Shown: positions 60,677 through 64,000 of the stretch, one piece after another
How positions within the stretch are numbered: the first letter of the stretch is position 1
Layout: the number at the start of each line of letters is the position of its first letter
Made by a program: the position numbers and the translations under genes
Assembly: GCF_010093535.1 (NCBI RefSeq)
Contig: NW_022985163.1
Coordinates: 520,666-584,665, forward strand
From: Lindgomyces ingoldianus
Taxonomy: Eukaryota > Ascomycota > Dothideomycetes > Pleosporales > Lindgomycetaceae
Direction of reading: 5' to 3'
DNA length: 64,000 bases
Notes under the pieces: generated by a model
Told to the model about the DNA's origin: nothing
Seen by the model: the letters and a program-made list of their open reading frames with translations, nothing else
Databases searched by the model: none

Positions 60677-61447
60677 ATGGCGGACGAGGAGGTGCGTTTC
60701 TCTCACAGCCCCAACACTGGCATTGCTTGTTAATAACTGGTCTAACGGCGATATAGGGCGCCTCCCCTCGCGAATTAATCCTCGAAGCATGCCGCCGAAA
60801 CAACACCTCCCTACTCGAAGAAACAATAGCAGACCTAGTTTCTGCGGCCCCGAAAGCTGGGAAGAAGCCGACCGAGTATGTCGCCGAAACGTTGAACAAG
60901 GCATTTGATGGCGTGGGCAATGGCTGCTTACATCTGGCCGCAACCTATGGAAGCTGTATGTGCCCGCTCTTTATATACAAATACATCCGACACACAAGGG
61001 CAGGGCCTGTGGCCACGCGGCATGGGTTCTAGACTGAGTCAACAGCAGTAGCGTCGGCTTCGAATTCGGCATTCGTCCAGCTGGCTAATACTTGAGATAG
61101 ACGAAGTCCTAGACATCCTCCTCGACCAAGAAGGCCTCGAAATCGATGAACTCGACCGCATGGAGCTTGACACTCCCCTCCACAAAGCTGTTCGCTACGT
61201 CAACTCTCTCGACAAATCCGAATGGGCGTCTGCAGGCCACGCCATCGTCGACATCCTGCTCGACGCAGGCTGCGATCCCAGGATACGAAACAAGGCGAAA
61301 CTGAAGCCGGTCGAGCTGGTGGATCCGAGGAACACTGAATTAAGGAGTATGTTACAAAAGGGTGAGTTCGCGATGACAGCGAGTGGGGATGTGGTGGAGG
61401 AGGATGATGATGATGGACCGACGGGGAGTGCAAGCGATAGCGAGTAA
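60677..61447 (+). CDS. Small ankyrin-repeat protein
   Basis: Protein of 186 residues; exons 60677-60691 (15 bases, MADEE), 60757-60955 and 61101-61447. Ankyrin-like units: SPRELILEACRRNNTSLLEETI, NGCLHLAATYGSYEVLDILL and DTPLHKAVRYVNS, then HAIVDILLDAGCDPRIRNKAKLKP (shown in part: LLDAGCDPRIRNK). An acidic tail VEEDDDDGPTGSASDSE ends the protein. The layout resembles yeast YCR051W-type nucleo-cytoplasmic ankyrin proteins, whose function is not known. Intact. The start is fixed by the short first exon, which is followed by gtgcgt. Confidence 0.85.
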
Positions 61448-61794
61448 GATGAACTAGGTATCATGTATCTGGAGCGAGAAAGCCGAGCTATCCTACATTT
61501 AGGAGGACCGTCACTACAGGTTGACACGGCATAGCATATTAGAAAGGAGCATGGATGGCTTCGTCCCCTCAAGCCCGATCTGAGACTGCTTGGTAGAGCG
61601 CTTCTGATCTGAGCATTGTGTTCAAAGCCTTTGAAGCTGCTGTCTGAAGAGGAACTTTGTCCTCAGAATGACGGCAAGAATCGACCTCTTGTTACGCCTC
61701 CAATTCCGGCGCTGGGATTTCGCACCACGCCCAAAGTCTCTCCATTCTGACATTCACCTTCTAAGCCCATTCTCAAAACCTCGCTCTCTCATCA
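61448..61794. other. Convergent 3' flank
   Basis: About 350 bases between the ankyrin gene and the SF3b subunit gene. Nothing is recognised. Confidence 0.5.
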
Positions 61795-62122
61795 TCAATC
61801 CTGTTCCTATCACCAAATCAGCACAGAGTCTCAAACCCAAAACACCTACCATCACCAACTCAGGTCGCAAATAACATACCTTCGGCGGTGGTCCCACAGG
61901 CTGTATCATTCTCTCCAGCAACTGTATGCGCATCTTCTCGCGCGGTTGTCCTGTGCCAATAGCCATGTACTGTAGCATCGGGGGATGGCCGATGTAGGAC
62001 GCAAGGGAGTCGCGGGCGATGTTAGACGTCCATTCGAATTTGGTGGTGTCGGCGTGGCCGGTGCCGATGTATTTTGCTTGCAGGTTTTCGAGCTGTTGTT
62101 GTGCGCGGAGTTTGTCTGCCAT
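61795..62122 (-). CDS. ysf3: Splicing factor SF3b subunit 5 (Ysf3/SF3b10)
   Basis: Smallest subunit of the U2 snRNP SF3b complex, which helps hold the branch site. Exon 1 (62122-61880) encodes MADKLRAQQQLENLQAKYIG, HADTTKFEWTSNIARDSLASY, IGHPPMLQYMAIG and LLERMIQPVGPPPK, nearly invariant in eukaryotes. The end is a tiny second exon. Acceptor 61807 gives KEQD and a stop (84 residues); the acceptor 6 bases further, just before 61800, gives KD and a stop (82 residues). Human SF3B5 has 86 residues. The first choice is used here. Divergent from the coiled-coil gene with 253 bases between starts. Family call is certain; the last exon is not. Confidence 0.93.
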
Positions 62123-62375
62123 AATGGAGGAAGGAGAGGAGGTGAAGAGGGTTGCGATCGGTTGGAGTTGAGGTGAAGAGGGTGTCGAAAGGCGTTGGAA
62201 GCGAAGTTGACGTTGGAGGAGCTAAGCTTGGCAGCCGTAAATATGGCATTTCCGATTTCCGATGAAAGCTCTAGCTCCGCACAACACAACATATTTGCTC
62301 GAGAAGCGCCTCGCTTCAGTGCTCAGAATTCACTCATACAGCACCTTCTATCTTTACTGTTACCGGGAATCTATC

Positions 62376-62942
62376 ATGGCAGATATTCCCATGCCCAACG
62401 CGCCCCCAACCCCCGGCGAAGACCCCGAACCCAAATGCCCAACCATCGACTACTCCCCCGCCACAGCCCAGTACGACGAGGCCTTCGAAAACCAACTGAT
62501 GCAAGCAATACTCTATCCATCAGATAAGCCAGCCCATCTCAACCCTTCCGATGACGCCCCGCACATCCCACCAACCGCGCTCCCCGTCCCGCTCTACTCG
62601 CACCTCCGCACACACCCCTCTCCAGTCCCAGGCCTTCTCCTCACACATCCACATGGATACCACACTGGCGGCCCCGGGCCCTCTCCGTCATCTATTTCGG
62701 ATTTCGCGCAGAAGTTCATCCAAGAGAATGGGATCCAAGACGCAGGCCAGCTCGAGCGCATTGTGGAAGAGAAGATTCGCGAGAAGATGGAGATTGTGCG
62801 GGAGCGGATGAGGGATAGAGAAGAAGCGGTGAAGAAGAATGAGGCGGTGAATAGGCAGTTGGAGGATCTGGAAGTGCAGAGGAGTGCGGAAGTTAAGGTT
62901 GTGGAGATGATTAAGAGGGAGAAGGAGAAGAAGAGCGGCTAA
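62376..62942 (+). CDS. Unrecognised acidic/coiled-coil protein
   Basis: A single-exon frame of 188 residues. It starts MADIPMPNAPPTPGEDPEPK and is Pro/Asp-rich to about residue 90 (including ALPVPLYSHLRTHPSPVPG and LLTHPHGYHTGG). Then come SSISDFAQKFIQENGIQDAGQLERI and a strongly charged helix to the end (KIREKMEIVRERMRDREEAVKK, given in part: RERMRDREEAV) with KREKEKKSG. Coiled coil is the clear prediction. An upstream in-frame ATG at 62262 exists, but the shorter start gives a typical MAD start and leaves a promoter for the divergent SF3B5 gene. I do not recognise a family. Its ordered composition and third-codon choice make it look like a real gene. Confidence 0.68.
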   Translation: MADIPMPNAPPTPGEDPEPKCPTIDYSPATAQYDEAFENQLMQAILYPSDKPAHLNPSDDAPHIPPTALPVPLYSHLRTHPSPVPGLLLTHPHGYHTGGPGPSPSSISDFAQKFIQENGIQDAGQLERIVEEKIREKMEIVRERMRDREEAVKKNEAVNRQLEDLEVQRSAEVKVVEMIKREKEKKSG

Positions 62943-63896
62943 GATCTGCTGGGCTTGGGGAAGAATTAGGGTTGGCTTTTGCTGGCTGTGAAACGGTTAT
63001 ACCCCTTGATGGATAATATCAAGAAGCGCTGCGGAAAATCGCGTTCTATCGCAAGAGATGACTCGAAGATGTCGCGCAAGAAAGGAGGGTACGGTCCAGA
63101 GGGCGATGCATCTTCATCTTCTTTGGAGGAGAGAGAGATACCCCGTTCAACATGACCGTGGGGTATTGAAGGCCGATGAAAATCATATTCATTCCAGCAT
63201 GAACAGGGGACGGTTCCTGTCTTTGGCACGAACACTGGAGCAACAGTGTCTTAGCATTTACGCTTCTTGCACACCTTCTCCAGGCGCCAACAACGAATTT
63301 CACAAAATCGAGGCAGATTCGTGTAGCATGGTTACTAGTTGAATGCAGGGGTGGTATCCCTCAAATTGTCCACAGAAAACCGAGCATCGCTCTCTTCACC
63401 GGAAATTCTCCATTTTCAAAACGCCTCGCTACAACCGAACTCGAGCTATCCGCCCTTTGGTCCATCCCGCATCCCGCATCCCGCATCACGTGCCCGAAGC
63501 GCCAGGGGTCCATGAATAGCGAGGCCACAGGCGCCACCAATACTCAGCTGAAGACCTTTCGCATGCAAATTGATGGTTCCAGGGGATTGTGGCGCAAGAA
63601 AGATGCTCAGGAACGCTATGGAGCCGCACTCCAAGGCAAGGCTGAAACTGCTTCGGGAAGGCACACATACTTTGGCTCAGCCTCTTTGATACGAAATGTA
63701 TTTAGCAACTTTGCAGCCTACCTTTTGTGTTTTTATATCTTATCGCCGTCTTGCGAATTCTGTCAATTTCTGTCGCTCGCTTGGAGGGTTCACATTTCTA
63801 ATTTGTTAGTCCGCTCGTCGATGTGCACTAGAAGCGGCTTCAGGCTCGTGTCTCAACCTTGAAAACACATATTTGACATTTTCTCTCCCTGCAGCC
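62943..63896. other. Intergenic with a short heptamer repeat
   Basis: Nearly 1 kb. Three and a bit copies of the heptamer CCCGCAT lie at about 63464-63487. Frames such as 63512-63862 show no motif. The bases ttctctccctgcag directly before 63895 look like an intron acceptor or a pyrimidine-rich leader. Confidence 0.45.
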
Positions 63897-64000
63897 ATGG
63901 TACAGGATTCGGACGACAGTTTGAGATACTTCCCCTGGGACTGGACAATCGAATCCCTTGACCAAACAACCCACAAATGCCCCTCAGTCTCCTCCCTACT
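63897..64000 (+). CDS. Possible start of a gene cut by the window end
   Basis: An ATG in good context (cagccatgg) opens a frame that stays open for the last 104 bases: MVQDSDDSLRYFPWDW, then TIESLDQTTHKCPSVSS. It is too short to identify. Trp/Asp-rich starts of this sort occur in several fungal regulators. The preceding acceptor-like ctgcag means it could also be an internal exon. Confidence 0.4.
   Translation, partial: MVQDSDDSLRYFPWDWTIESLDQTTHKCPSVSSL

Noticed and set aside
1..64000. Search for CRISPR arrays, rRNA genes, phage or bacterial-type operons
   Set aside because: None seen. The window is ordinary eukaryotic nuclear DNA; no regularly spaced direct repeats or rRNA signatures were noticed by eye.

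Overview
The window is nuclear DNA from a filamentous ascomycete (Pezizomycotina). The evidence is the gene style: many introns of about 50-80 bases with GTRAGT-like donors, CTAAY-type branch sites and short spacers. The protein families also fit: Zn2Cys6 and Fungal_trans_2 regulators, a SesB-like/NACHT/ankyrin NLR, a Ku80 with the usual filamentous-fungal N-terminus, and GMC oxidoreductase. I cannot fix the class from sequence reading alone; Leotiomycetes is a guess. Codon phase was carried across every exon junction quoted, and each joined model stays open.

Layout. 0-5 kb: the 5' part of Ku80 (cut by the window edge), then a Zn2Cys6 regulator. 6.4-9.4 kb: an alpha-arrestin, divergent from a Yap-type bZIP factor (11.6-13.2 kb) that carries a GC-AG intron. 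14-15.4 kb: an Stm1/HABP4-type RGG protein. 16.8-19.1 kb: an RBR ubiquitin ligase, divergent from a 1,607-residue NLR (19.9-24.9 kb). 25.1-26.8 kb: a Fungal_trans_2 protein without a zinc cluster. 27-32 kb is accessory in character: an ankyrin-repeat relic, a broken short-chain dehydrogenase and an intact secreted GMC oxidoreductase.

33.3-42.3 kb is a housekeeping block: tRNA adenosine deaminase Tad1, an NT-C2 protein, a mitochondrial SLS-family protein and translation elongation factor EF-1alpha. 42.7-44.6 kb holds a large imperfect inverted repeat, with two arms of about 570 bases around a spacer of about 760, which looks like a decayed transposable element. It ends 98 bases from the stop codon of an intact SDR.

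46.4-64 kb: an aftiphilin-like acidic-motif protein, a PAS-domain kinase, a TALE homeobox plus C2H2-like protein, a small secreted protein of unknown function, RNA polymerase III subunit RPC11, a small ankyrin protein, the SF3b subunit Ysf3/SF3B5, an unrecognised coiled-coil protein, and the first bases of a possible further gene.

The genes do not form one pathway. Themes are: gene expression machinery (Tad1, EF-1alpha, Stm1-like, RPC11, SF3B5); regulators (four transcription factors, PAS kinase, arrestin, RBR ligase); genome maintenance (Ku80); and a self/non-self or immunity-type NLR beside degraded accessory DNA. Several neighbours are divergent and share short promoters (Tad1/NT-C2, RPC11/ankyrin, SF3B5/coiled-coil, RBR/NLR).
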